DNA from: Loktanella sp. UBA3435
GTDB lineage: Bacteria; Pseudomonadota; Alphaproteobacteria; Rhodobacterales; Rhodobacteraceae
Assembly (NCBI GenBank): GCA_002378665.1
Contig: DFSO01000013.1
Location: 13,727 to 65,411, forward strand
Length of the DNA: 51,685 nucleotides
Direction: 5' to 3'
In this document: one piece after another, positions 33,437-41,585 of the stretch
Layout: every line of letters begins with the position of its first letter
Position numbering within the stretch: the first letter of the stretch is position 1
The notes under the pieces: generated by a model
The model's database searches: none
What the model was told of the DNA's origin: nothing
What the model saw: the letters and a program-made list of their open reading frames with translations, nothing else
Made by a program: the position numbers and the translations under genes

Positions 33437-34888
33437 ATGACAGATTTGACCCAACTTTATATCGATGGCCGCTGGCAAGCCGGCGCTTCGACAATCGAAA
33501 ACCGTAACCCTTCAGACGTTTCGGATTTGATTGGTCACTACGCCCAAGCATCCACCGACCAACTTGACGAAGCTCTCGCTGCCGCGCGTCGCGCCCAGCC
33601 GATCTGGTGGGCCGCTGGCATTCAAAAACGGCACGATGTGTTGATGGCTATTGGCACCGAATTGATGGCCCGCGCCGAAGAAATCGGCCGCATCATCGCC
33701 CGCGAAGAAGGCAAACCAGTGGCAGAAGGCAAAGGTGAAGTTTACCGCGCTGGACAGTTCTTTACATACTCCGCCGCTGAAGCCTTGCGCGGACACGGCG
33801 ACCTTGCCGAAAGCACCCGCCTTGGGATCGAGATCGACGTGCGCCGCGAGCCTGTGGGCGTTGTGGCGATCATCAGCCCGTGGAACTTCCCTGTTGCGAC
33901 CCCTGCTTGGAAAATCGCACCTGCGCTGGCCTGCGGCAACGCAATTGTCTGGAAGCCCGCGAACCTGACGCCAGCAAGTGCCGCTGCATTGACCGAAATC
34001 ATCGCAAAGCAGGACATCCCGAAGGGCTTGTTCAACCTTGTCACAGGTGCGGGGCGCGACGTCGGTCAGCGCTTGGTCGAAAGCCGTGGCGTGAATGCGA
34101 TTAGCTTTACAGGGTCTGTTGGCGTGGGCCGTGGTATTGCCGCCGCAGCCATAACCAACATGACAAAAATCCAGATGGAAATGGGGTCAAAGAACCCGAT
34201 GATCGTGATGGATGATGCGGATCTTGACCTTGCCGTGGCCCATGCCTCTGGTGCGGCCTTTGGTGCGACGGGGCAGAAATGTACTGCCGCCAGCCGCCTG
34301 ATCGTGCACAAAGATATCCACGACGAATTCGTCGAGAAACTGGTGGCATCGGCCCAAGCCTATAAGGTCGGTCACGCGCTTGAGGACGGCACGCAAATCG
34401 GCCCTGTTGTCAGCGAAACCCAACTTACCCAGAACCTCGCTTATGTCGATATCGGCAAGGCGGAAGGCGCGGAAATGCTCTGCGGTGGGCAACGCCTGAA
34501 CCGTCCGACCGAAGGCTATTACATGGCCCCAACCGTATTTGCAGGCACCCGCAACGATATGCAGATGAACCGCGAAGAGATGTTTGCGCCGATCACCTGC
34601 GTGATCAAAGTGGACAGCTACGACGAGGCCTTGGCCACAGCAAACGATAGCGATTTTGGCCTGACTGCTGGCATCATGACACGCTCGCTTGCACGCGCAT
34701 CACACTTCCGCGCAAACATGAACGCGGGCTGCGTGATGGTGAACCTGCCAACAGCTGGCACCGACTATCACGTGCCATTTGGCGGGCGTGGTGCGTCATC
34801 TTATGGCCCACGCGAGCAAGGGCGCTATGCCGCCGAGTTCTACACTTCGGTGAAAACCGCCTATGTTTCGGCAGGTCTACCAGAATGA
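33437..34888 (+). CDS. NAD(P)-dependent aldehyde dehydrogenase
   Basis: Cytosolic aldehyde dehydrogenase of 483 aa with the catalytic cysteine C282 (GQKCTAASR), general base E248 (EMGSKNP) and the cofactor-binding SPWNFPVATPAWKIAPAL and FTGSVGVG motifs. Sequence style is close to 2-oxoglutarate semialdehyde/succinate semialdehyde dehydrogenases, but substrate cannot be fixed. First gene of a four-gene operon; its stop overlaps the dipeptidase-like gene by 4 nt. The N-terminal YIDGRWQAGASTIENRNPSD is typical of semialdehyde enzymes. Confidence 0.94.
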   Translation: MTDLTQLYIDGRWQAGASTIENRNPSDVSDLIGHYAQASTDQLDEALAAARRAQPIWWAAGIQKRHDVLMAIGTELMARAEEIGRIIAREEGKPVAEGKGEVYRAGQFFTYSAAEALRGHGDLAESTRLGIEIDVRREPVGVVAIISPWNFPVATPAWKIAPALACGNAIVWKPANLTPASAAALTEIIAKQDIPKGLFNLVTGAGRDVGQRLVESRGVNAISFTGSVGVGRGIAAAAITNMTKIQMEMGSKNPMIVMDDADLDLAVAHASGAAFGATGQKCTAASRLIVHKDIHDEFVEKLVASAQAYKVGHALEDGTQIGPVVSETQLTQNLAYVDIGKAEGAEMLCGGQRLNRPTEGYYMAPTVFAGTRNDMQMNREEMFAPITCVIKVDSYDEALATANDSDFGLTAGIMTRSLARASHFRANMNAGCVMVNLPTAGTDYHVPFGGRGASSYGPREQGRYAAEFYTSVKTAYVSAGLPE

Positions 34889-35868
34889 GCTTTCTGATTG
34901 ATGGGCTTCAATACGCGAACTGGTCTGAAAAGATATTTCGCCAAATGAATGAAGGGGGCGTGCACGCCGTGCACGTCACCATCACCTATCATGAGACCTT
35001 CCGCGAGACGGTTCTGAACATCGAAAAATGGAACCGCTGGTTTGAGAAACACCCCGATCTGATCTTTCATGGACGTACGGCGGATGACGTGGCGCTTGCC
35101 AAAAAGACGGGCCGCACAGCGATCTTTTTCGGCTCGCAAAACCCGTCCTGTATTGAGGATGATATCGGGCTGGTAGAGATCCTGCACACACTTGGTCTGC
35201 GCTTTATGCAGCTGACCTATAACAACCAATCCTTGCTTGCGACGGGCTGTTATGAGGATGACGACACGGGCCTGACCCGCATGGGCCGCGCCGTTGTCAC
35301 CGAGATGAACCGCGTCGGTATGGTCGTGGACATGAGCCATTCTGGCGAACGCTCCACGCTCGAGGCCATCGCCCATTCCACCCGCCCGATCACGATCAGC
35401 CATGCCAACCCGCATAACTGGCATGCGGCCCTGCGCAACAAATCCGACGCCGTTCTCAAGGCGTTGGGCGAGAGCGGCGGGATGCTTGGTTTTTCGGTAT
35501 ATCCGCATCACTTGAAGGGCGGTTCTGACTGCAAGCTGCAAAGCTTCTGCGATATGATTGCCCGCACCGCAGACCTGATGGGCGAAGATCATATCGGGAT
35601 CGGCACGGACCTGTGCCAAGACCAACCTGACAGCATCGTGGAATGGATGCGCACAGGGCGCTGGACCAAAACGATCGACTACGGTGAAGGCAGTGCTGCG
35701 GCACCGGGGTTCCCTGCCATGCCTGATTGGTTTGAGGACAATCGCCACTTTGGCAATGTGGCCAAAGGATTGGCAACGGCTGGCTTGACCAAGGCGCAAA
35801 CTGACAAAATCATGGGGGGCAATTGGCATCGATTCTTTGCCTCCAGCTTTGGACCTAAGGACACCTAA
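34885..35868 (+). CDS. M19 membrane-dipeptidase-fold protein lacking the HxD metal motif
   Basis: A 327-aa TIM-barrel protein of the M19 (renal dipeptidase) family. The later metal/active-site histidines are visible (VVDMSHSG and ITISHANP), but where the family begins with DGHND the sequence reads IDGLQYANW, so the HxD pair binding the first metal is missing. This matches a dipeptidase-like subgroup found beside betaine/dimethylglycine genes in Pseudomonas; their reaction is not known to me. It overlaps the aldehyde dehydrogenase stop and directly abuts the unknown 558-aa gene. A hydrolase for a small cyclic amide or dipeptide-like substrate is possible, but loss of a metal site makes the activity uncertain. 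Confidence 0.88.
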   Translation: MSFLIDGLQYANWSEKIFRQMNEGGVHAVHVTITYHETFRETVLNIEKWNRWFEKHPDLIFHGRTADDVALAKKTGRTAIFFGSQNPSCIEDDIGLVEILHTLGLRFMQLTYNNQSLLATGCYEDDDTGLTRMGRAVVTEMNRVGMVVDMSHSGERSTLEAIAHSTRPITISHANPHNWHAALRNKSDAVLKALGESGGMLGFSVYPHHLKGGSDCKLQSFCDMIARTADLMGEDHIGIGTDLCQDQPDSIVEWMRTGRWTKTIDYGEGSAAAPGFPAMPDWFEDNRHFGNVAKGLATAGLTKAQTDKIMGGNWHRFFASSFGPKDT

Positions 35869-37545
35869 ATGAGTTGTGCGCCGCTGAATCCTTATCCAGA
35901 GGCCGCAAATTTTCGGCGCGCGCCGTCCGAGGTCATGACGCTTGCGCGCATGGGGTCCGCACATCCGACCCGCCTTTCATTTTTGCGCACGATGTTACGA
36001 CGGATGTCCGGTGATGATTGGCGGTTCGACCGGTCACTTTGGCAGGTCGATTCAAAGGGCGTCGGACGCGCTGTCTACCGCGCGATTGGCCCTGATCGCA
36101 TCTATAGCCTTGTCGCATTTTCCCACGATCTGCCGCCCGAGATGCGCTCTGACCGCGTGATCGCAACCGCATGGGATGCGACGTTTACCTTGTTCGACGG
36201 TACGCCAACCGAGGCAGACTTAGACCGTTTGCAAGCCAACGTGCCACTTCAAGAAGCAGGGCGCATTTCATCGCGCGAATTATCGATGAGCCGCGCCAAT
36301 CGCTCGGTCCGCCTCTTCGCGCTTATTGTGGACAGCCTCGCAGCAGGGAAACAACCCGACCGCGCGGAGGTCGACGCAGTCGGATACCTCATGCGCACGA
36401 CAGCGGTTTATGGATCGGGCAAATTTGGCGCGGCGGATCGCAGCAAGATTGCAGACCGCCCTGAACTCTCTGGGCCGTTTCAGGCAGAGATGCTTTCAGT
36501 CTGGCTTACGCGGCAATTTACCGTTGATATTGTTGAGCATTTGGCGCGGGTCAAAGGCGGTGAAAAGGCGATCATGCTGGCCAAAGACATCAAGCAATCT
36601 CTTGGAGTTGGCAATTCAACGGGCCTTGGCATGGCTCCGTTTCTGGTCCGCCACCCCGCGCTGATTAATAACTGGATGCTGGCACGCGAAGAAGCCTTGG
36701 CGCGAGTGCGTTCGCAATCAGAGGCGACAGAACAGGCCATTGCGGGCCTTTCGACTGCCTTGCAGAACGCCCAAAAAAACGTCGCAAAATGGCATTCTGA
36801 GCACCCTATTCAAATGAAGAAACTGGATGCGTTGCGGGCCGATTTAAACCTCATTCAGGACTACTTGGAGCACTGGCCTACGCCTTCGGAACATCCTTGG
36901 AACACGCTTTGGCTATGGGGTGGAAAGACCTTGTCGCTAGAGGGGCAAGAGGCGCTTTTGGCGATGATGCTTGAGCCACATGGCGATCTCGTTGATGGCC
37001 TCAGCGACTGCATGAACGCGGATGAATCCCGGAGCTTTGTGATTGATGGCGCGATGACGATTGGGGCGTTGAAGGAGATTTTGACGAGCAGCTACGGCTG
37101 GGCAGGTGAGATCGATTTCACGGCTGCAGATAGCCTTCAACAGTTCTGGTATGTGTCAGAGGAAAAGTTGGAACCGCGTCTTGGGGACCGCTATTCTGAG
37201 GATGGCGCAGAGTTAGAACTTCCGCTTGGTATTGCGCGGCTCGCATCAAATCTGGGCGCGGCATTGACCGCTTGGGACGACGACGCATGTGTGGCCCATT
37301 TCCTCGCAGCTGAGCCTGATCACCGTTTCATGGTGCGCCGCGTGCAGTGCTGTGCCGACCACCCATTCTCAGAAGTGCGCGGCAATCTCAATGCGCATGA
37401 CATGCTCCCGATTGACTTGTTGCGTTGCAAATTGGCCTACTTCGGAGCCAGCCGTTTTGACCCTAGATCGGATCGTTGGCTACGTATCAGCCTGTTCCAA
37501 GATCACCCCTACCCAAGCGATTTGAATTGGGAGGCGGTGCAATGA
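35869..37545 (+). CDS. Uncharacterised 558-aa protein of the dipeptidase/DUF3726-like operon
   Basis: I do not recognise this family. The ATG directly follows the dipeptidase stop. No signal peptide or membrane helix is visible; the protein looks soluble. The N-terminal half contains RFDRSLWQVD and VAFSHDLPPE, then a conserved-looking MRTTAVYGSGKFGAADR and a helical segment with predicted coiled-coil character (about 280-340, rich in Gln/Glu/Lys). The C-terminal part carries Cys/His/Asp-rich stretches (VRRVQCCADHPFSEVRG and DMLPIDLLRCK), possible metal or active-site positions. It overlaps the DUF3726-like gene by 4 nt, so the two proteins are probably made in fixed ratio and may form a complex. 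Confidence 0.8.
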   Translation: MSCAPLNPYPEAANFRRAPSEVMTLARMGSAHPTRLSFLRTMLRRMSGDDWRFDRSLWQVDSKGVGRAVYRAIGPDRIYSLVAFSHDLPPEMRSDRVIATAWDATFTLFDGTPTEADLDRLQANVPLQEAGRISSRELSMSRANRSVRLFALIVDSLAAGKQPDRAEVDAVGYLMRTTAVYGSGKFGAADRSKIADRPELSGPFQAEMLSVWLTRQFTVDIVEHLARVKGGEKAIMLAKDIKQSLGVGNSTGLGMAPFLVRHPALINNWMLAREEALARVRSQSEATEQAIAGLSTALQNAQKNVAKWHSEHPIQMKKLDALRADLNLIQDYLEHWPTPSEHPWNTLWLWGGKTLSLEGQEALLAMMLEPHGDLVDGLSDCMNADESRSFVIDGAMTIGALKEILTSSYGWAGEIDFTAADSLQQFWYVSEEKLEPRLGDRYSEDGAELELPLGIARLASNLGAALTAWDDDACVAHFLAAEPDHRFMVRRVQCCADHPFSEVRGNLNAHDMLPIDLLRCKLAYFGASRFDPRSDRWLRISLFQDHPYPSDLNWEAVQ

Positions 37546-38198
37546 TCACCTTGTCACGTAACGAGATCGAAGCGCTTTGCCAAAAGGCAGCACGCGGCGC
37601 AGGTTTGAGCTGGGGAATCGCAGAAGAGGTCGTCTTTTCAATAGGTTGGCTGGAAAGCAAGGGGATCGCGGGCGCGTCTGAATTGTTGGCCTTACTTGAT
37701 ATCGGATCAGGTCCCTCATGGGGATTGCGCGGACCTACAATTGCCAGCGAGGGATGGCTGGCACCGACCTCTCAACCAATTTGCCCCATTTTGTGTGGCG
37801 CCGCGATAAGCGATTTTGCGCAGCGTACTGAGGCAGACTGCGACAAGACCTCACTGCGCTTACCGCCGATGTTCAGGCCGATTTTAATGCTTCCGTTTGT
37901 TGCCGGTTTGGCGGCAAGTCGAGGGATCAATATTCGGATGGTTTGCGGCGATATCGTCATGGCAGAGGTCGATCACAGTGGCGCAGTCGTATCGGTTTCG
38001 AGCGCGTTTCCTGACGTGAGTAGCGTCACAATTTCAGGGGGAGAAGGCCTCGATCCGCGCAACGAAACCAAACGTGATTTATTGCCAATGCCCCCCGAAA
38101 ACTATGCCGCTTTGAACCGCTACGCTTTGAAAACGACGGTGCCTGCGTCAGAGGCATCACGTGCCGGTGCCGGCGCTGGCGGAACTGACAACGACTAA
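37542..38198 (+). CDS. DUF3726-like protein
   Basis: A 218-aa protein beginning with the recognisable NEIEALCQKAARGAGLSWGIAEEV, which I associate with the DUF3726 family; its function is unknown. The ATG at 37542 (GGGAGGC upstream) overlaps the preceding stop in ATGA. After the helical N-terminal domain comes a beta-rich region with VCGDIVMAEVD. No signal or membrane segment. It closes the four-gene LysR-linked operon; the gap after it holds a tandem GTGCAC array. Family name is from memory of the N-terminal signature, so moderately sure. Confidence 0.78.
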   Translation: MITLSRNEIEALCQKAARGAGLSWGIAEEVVFSIGWLESKGIAGASELLALLDIGSGPSWGLRGPTIASEGWLAPTSQPICPILCGAAISDFAQRTEADCDKTSLRLPPMFRPILMLPFVAGLAASRGINIRMVCGDIVMAEVDHSGAVVSVSSAFPDVSSVTISGGEGLDPRNETKRDLLPMPPENYAALNRYALKTTVPASEASRAGAGAGGTDND

Positions 38199-38205
38199 CA
38201 AAACG

Positions 38206-38247
38206 GCTGTGCACTCGGCGTGCACTATGTGTGCACAGCGCGTACAC
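38206..38247. repeat. Tandem GTGCAC hexamers at exact 11-nt period, hairpin-forming
   Basis: Between two convergent operons, GTGCAC starts at 38209, 38220 and 38231, and a one-mismatch copy GTACAC at 38242, each exactly 11 nt after the last. GTGCAC is itself palindromic. The outer copies also form a 9-bp stem, GCTGTGCAC (38206-38214) with GTGCACAGC (38231-38239), so the array can fold as a hairpin. It may be a bidirectional terminator or a set of protein-binding sites on one face of the helix. No U-run follows. Confidence 0.6.
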
Positions 38248-38262
38248 CGAAATGACGCAATG

Positions 38263-39063
38263 CTAGGTTTTGAGCATCTGGATAAAGCGTTCCAACTCCG
38301 CGTCCGCGATATCCACGCTATTTGATTTTGCGGGATAGAGTCCCCCCGCAACGTCTGACCTGAATTCCTGAAACGCCGCGATGCGTTCTTGCTGGAGGCG
38401 TGCGAATTCGGCGGCAAAGTTGCGGTAGGTTTTTGCGTGCCGCGGTTTGTGGCCGTCGGTGTATCCAAGCACGTCCTCGGCAAAGAGGTATTGCGCGTCC
38501 GCATATGGCCCCGCGCCCATGCCCAGCAAAACGAGGGTGGTGCGTTTGGAAATCTCAAGCGCGACGCGGTCGGGGACGACCTCTAGTTCGACACCAAAGC
38601 AGCCGATCTCTTCGAGTGTTTTGACGTGCTCCATGACCTGCATGGCGCTTACGGCGGTTTTGCCGACGGCCCTAAACCCACCTGTCCATGTGGCCTTTGA
38701 CGGGATTAGGCCCGCGTGGCTAACCACGGGGATGCCGTCATCTGCCAGCGCCTTGATCGTGCCAAATGACGACGCGCAATAGACGCAGTCGCCGCCCGTT
38801 TGCATGGCAGCGTGCGCCGCGCGTTGGTAGTCTTCCGTCGTTATAAGTTGGCCGTAAAGCAGCCCCACTTGCACAAAGCAATCGCCTGCCGCATCACGCA
38901 TTTGCGGCGTCCAGAGGGGGGCAATGATCGAGAGCATGTCGATGCCTGCGGCTGCCGCCGCTGCTGCCTCGTCGAGGGTCTCGACGTAGAGCATGGTCAG
39001 CTGCCGCTTACCCTTGAGCGCCCGAAAGTCCGCGACGGTGGGTCGGTTGTGATAGAGGCCCAT
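38263..39063 (-). CDS. PanB-like (ketopantoate hydroxymethyltransferase family) protein with changed active site
   Basis: A 266-aa TIM-barrel protein of the PanB/PEP-mutase superfamily. The ATG at 39063 lies 1 nt after the Rieske ferredoxin stop. The barrel shows PanB landmarks: an early AGIDMLSI strand, the GCFGVELEVVP strand (PanB ELECVP), and LLGMGAGPYADAQYLFAEDVLG (PanB GIGAGP...DMLG). However, residues that hold magnesium and ketopantoate in true PanB are absent: the GDS after the first strand is IAP, and the later AD and K/E positions are not conserved. Ketopantoate synthesis is therefore unlikely. With the oxygenase and ferredoxin upstream, an aldol-type or one-carbon step on the oxygenase product is conceivable but not shown. 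Confidence 0.85.
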   Translation of the reverse strand: MGLYHNRPTVADFRALKGKRQLTMLYVETLDEAAAAAAAGIDMLSIIAPLWTPQMRDAAGDCFVQVGLLYGQLITTEDYQRAAHAAMQTGGDCVYCASSFGTIKALADDGIPVVSHAGLIPSKATWTGGFRAVGKTAVSAMQVMEHVKTLEEIGCFGVELEVVPDRVALEISKRTTLVLLGMGAGPYADAQYLFAEDVLGYTDGHKPRHAKTYRNFAAEFARLQQERIAAFQEFRSDVAGGLYPAKSNSVDIADAELERFIQMLKT

Positions 39064-39064
39064 G

Positions 39065-39376
39065 TCAGATCTCGATCCAGATGCGATTGGCCTCGACCTT
39101 GACAGGGTAGGTTCCGAGATTGACGCAGACGGGTGCGCGTAATGCCTCGCCTGTGCGGTAATCGAATTGGCCATTATGTTTGGGGCACTCAATCGTGTGA
39201 TCCATCACAAGCCCGTCGGCCAGATGCACTTGTTCGTGACTGCATAACCCGTCGGTGCAAAAATAATCGTTGTCCAAAGAGCGGTAGATCGCGAAAGTCC
39301 GCCCGTCGTGGTCAAAGCGGATGACGTCTTCCTCGTCGATGTCATCTGCGGCGCAAGCGTCGATCCAGTGGGGCAT
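39065..39376 (-). CDS. Rieske [2Fe-2S] ferredoxin, MocE-like
   Basis: Small (103-aa) soluble Rieske protein with the cluster ligands C45-x-H47 (LCSHEQVHL) and C64-x2-H67 (ECPKHNGQF). It should deliver electrons to the membrane oxygenase encoded just upstream. The ATG at 39376 with AAGGAGA is preferred over a TTG at 39391. In rhizopine catabolism MocE plays this part beside MocD; here the order is oxygenase, ferredoxin, PanB-like. No ferredoxin reductase (MocF) gene is seen in the window. Confidence 0.92.
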   Translation of the reverse strand: MPHWIDACAADDIDEEDVIRFDHDGRTFAIYRSLDNDYFCTDGLCSHEQVHLADGLVMDHTIECPKHNGQFDYRTGEALRAPVCVNLGTYPVKVEANRIWIEI

Positions 39377-39387
39377 GGCTGTCTCCT

Positions 39388-40431
39388 TCAAGGTTGGTAG
39401 GGTTTTGCGGTGGCGGGCAAAGCGCGGGTCAGGAAATCATCGTGGTAGGTAAGTTGGCGCAAAAGCACGGGGATCACCTCGCGGTAGGCCGCAAAGATTG
39501 ACGGGTTCGCAGCGGGCAAGTCGTGTTTTATCGCTGCGTGCAGGTCGGGCAAACGGTGATAGGGCACCATCGGGAACATGTGGTGTTCGACGTGATAATT
39601 CATGTTCCAATAGATGAAGCGGCTGATGGGGTTCATGTAAACGGTACGGCTGTTGAGCCTATGATCGATGACGTTATCGGCGAGGCCCGCGTGCTGCAAA
39701 ATACCCGCCATGACGTGGTGCCAAGCGCCGTAAAGACGCGGCAGGCCGATGAGCATGAGCGGCAGGATTGAGCTTGAGAGGAGCGCGGTGAGGATGGTCG
39801 CGGCGTAGATCAGCACCCAAATTTGCGCGACTTTGGCAACCTTGTGATGTTCGCTTTCAGGGATGTAGGTGATTTCCTCCGCGTCGAGCTTGCCCATCGC
39901 ATTCAGGACCATCCGTTTCCAGCCGCTGACGGCGTCGAGGATGCCGAAGACATTGAGAACAATACGGAATAATGCCGGCGGGCGCATTGCGACGATCTCT
40001 GGATCGCGCCCGACGATGACGGTGTCGGTGTGGTGGCGCGCGTGGCTCCAGCGCCATGTCACAGGGTTGCGCACCATGCAGAACGACGCGATTTGATAGA
40101 CCCAGTCATTGTATTTGCCTGTGCGAAACGCTGTGCCATGGCCGCATTCGTGCCAGCGGCTATCCATCGCCGATCCGTAAAGCACACCGTAAGCGAGCCA
40201 GAATGGCGCGGACCACCACAAGGGCCAGAGGGCGATGCCGAGCCCTGCGAAAAGGGCCATGGCACCAAAGAGGATCACGGTGTCGCGGATTGCGGGCTGA
40301 TCTTCGCGCTTCATCAGCGCCTTCATGTCCTTGCGGTCAATGTCGGAGTGATACCATTGGGCCGTGGCCAATCCTGTGGCGATGGCGTGCTCTGCGTCTG
40401 GTCCGAGCAGTGAGTAATCCCGTTTTGCCAT
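39388..40431 (-). CDS. Membrane di-iron oxygenase/fatty-acid desaturase family, MocD-like
   Basis: A 347-aa integral-membrane di-iron enzyme. The three histidine boxes are intact: H94-x3-H98 (HECGHG), H130-x2-HH133-134 (HARHH) and H280-x2-HH283-284 (HVEHH), with an additional His-rich stretch HVMAGILQHAG. Four hydrophobic segments frame them (about 55-85 and 205-230). The same protein family includes desaturases, alkane hydroxylases and MocD, thought to O-demethylate the rhizopine 3-O-methyl-scyllo-inosamine. GAGGAGG precedes the ATG; the Rieske gene follows after 11 nt. Divergent from a LacI regulator. Oxidative demethylation of a methylated polyol is favoured by context over lipid desaturation. 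Confidence 0.9.
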   Translation of the reverse strand: MAKRDYSLLGPDAEHAIATGLATAQWYHSDIDRKDMKALMKREDQPAIRDTVILFGAMALFAGLGIALWPLWWSAPFWLAYGVLYGSAMDSRWHECGHGTAFRTGKYNDWVYQIASFCMVRNPVTWRWSHARHHTDTVIVGRDPEIVAMRPPALFRIVLNVFGILDAVSGWKRMVLNAMGKLDAEEITYIPESEHHKVAKVAQIWVLIYAATILTALLSSSILPLMLIGLPRLYGAWHHVMAGILQHAGLADNVIDHRLNSRTVYMNPISRFIYWNMNYHVEHHMFPMVPYHRLPDLHAAIKHDLPAANPSIFAAYREVIPVLLRQLTYHDDFLTRALPATAKPYQP

Positions 40432-40506
40432 GCTGTCCTCCTCTGTTTGATGGACCTTAACGCAGGTCTGCGCGGTTTGGTGCGATTGGGGGTTGTGATG
40501 CCCTCA

Positions 40507-40542
40507 GATTACATCAATTCTGGGTGTATCATTGATGTAATC
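40507..40542. promoter_or_regulatory. Perfect 12-bp inverted repeat between LacI gene and oxygenase operon
   Basis: GATTACATCAAT (40507-40518) and ATTGATGTAATC (40531-40542) are perfect complements with a 12-nt spacer; the element ends 14 nt before the LacI ATG and lies within the 125-nt divergent gap. It is the strongest dyad in the gap and the obvious candidate operator for the LacI regulator, controlling both directions. No U-run follows, so a terminator is unlikely. Confidence 0.65.
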
Positions 40543-40556
40543 ACCTCAAGGCGACC

Positions 40557-41585
40557 ATGGCAAAGCGACCGACGATCAAAGATTTGGCACAGGCGGCAGG
40601 CCTTGGTGTGGCGACGGTGGACCGTGCGCTGAATGGGCGTGCGCATGTGAGGCAAACGACGTTGGATCAGGTGCTGGAGGCCGCCGAGCGCATTGGTTAT
40701 CCGACCCGCGTTTTGGCTGGCAGAGCTGACGCGGCTAAGCGCCCGCTCGTGCGGTTTGGGTTTGTGCTGCATAAGGGCGGGCAGGAATTTTACCAAAACT
40801 TTGCGCGGGAATTGCAAGCTGCTGTGGACGCGAGGCGCGATGTGCGGGGGCGTGTTGTGATCCGCTTTGCCGCATCCCAAGCCCCCGAAGATTTTGCGCG
40901 TGAGATTGCGGCGGTGGCGAGCCACTGTGACGTGATTGGCACGTCAGCGATCAACCACCCGACGTTGTCCGAATTGGTGGCGGAGGTGAGTGGCAGGGGC
41001 ACGCACGTTTTTGCCCTGCTTAATGATTTCGCCCAAGATGTGCGGCGGACTTATCTAGGGCTAAACAATGTAAAAGTGGGGCGGATTGCGGCCTCTGCGA
41101 TTGTCACCCATGCCCGTGATGCGGGGAAAGTAGCGGTATTCGTGGGCGGCAATCGCTGGCATAGTCACCAGTTGCGTGAGACGGGCTTTCAAAGCTATCT
41201 GCGCGAATATGCCCCGCAATTTCAAATGCTTGATACTGTGGTCAACCTTGAGACACGGCAGGTGAGTTATGAGGCGACGCTTGCGCTGCTGAACCGCCAG
41301 CCAGACTTGCGCGGGATCTATGTTGCGGGTGGCGGGATGGAGGGTGTGATTGCGGCGTTGCGCGAGGTGCGCCCTGCGGGAAAGGTTGCTTTGGTGGTCA
41401 ATGAGCTGACAAGCGAGAGCCGTAAGGCTTTGATAGATCGCTATGTTGGAATGGTGATTGCGACGCCGTTAGAGGTGTTATGCCGTGATCTGGTGGCGAT
41501 AATGGTGGATGCGGCGGCAGGCAAGCCAGCGCCACCGAGCCAGCATTTTCTGACCCCGCAGCTTTATGTGCCTGAGATGATTTAA
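40557..41585 (+). CDS. LacI-family regulator (paralogue A) of the oxygenase/ferredoxin operon
   Basis: A 342-aa LacI-type regulator: HTH PTIKDLAQAAGLGVATVDRALNGRAHV, then a sugar-binding-protein-like effector domain with GFVLHKGGQEFYQNFAREL, TYLGLNNVKVGRIAA and LRGIYVAGGGMEGVIAALREV. The ATG follows CAAGG at about 6 nt. It is very similar over its whole length to the LacI protein at 47648-48679, so they are paralogues, probably sensing related ligands. It is divergent from the oxygenase operon and overlaps convergent iolB by 3-4 nt. The ABC-type ligand domain suggests a sugar or cyclitol. Confidence 0.93.
   Translation: MAKRPTIKDLAQAAGLGVATVDRALNGRAHVRQTTLDQVLEAAERIGYPTRVLAGRADAAKRPLVRFGFVLHKGGQEFYQNFARELQAAVDARRDVRGRVVIRFAASQAPEDFAREIAAVASHCDVIGTSAINHPTLSELVAEVSGRGTHVFALLNDFAQDVRRTYLGLNNVKVGRIAASAIVTHARDAGKVAVFVGGNRWHSHQLRETGFQSYLREYAPQFQMLDTVVNLETRQVSYEATLALLNRQPDLRGIYVAGGGMEGVIAALREVRPAGKVALVVNELTSESRKALIDRYVGMVIATPLEVLCRDLVAIMVDAAAGKPAPPSQHFLTPQLYVPEMI

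Noticed and set aside
38206..38247. GTGCAC array as a CRISPR array
   Set aside because: Units are 6 nt with 5-nt gaps; no spacers of CRISPR length and no cas genes.
40507..40542. Inverted repeat as an intrinsic terminator
   Set aside because: It lies between divergent genes close to a start codon and has no U-run on either side.
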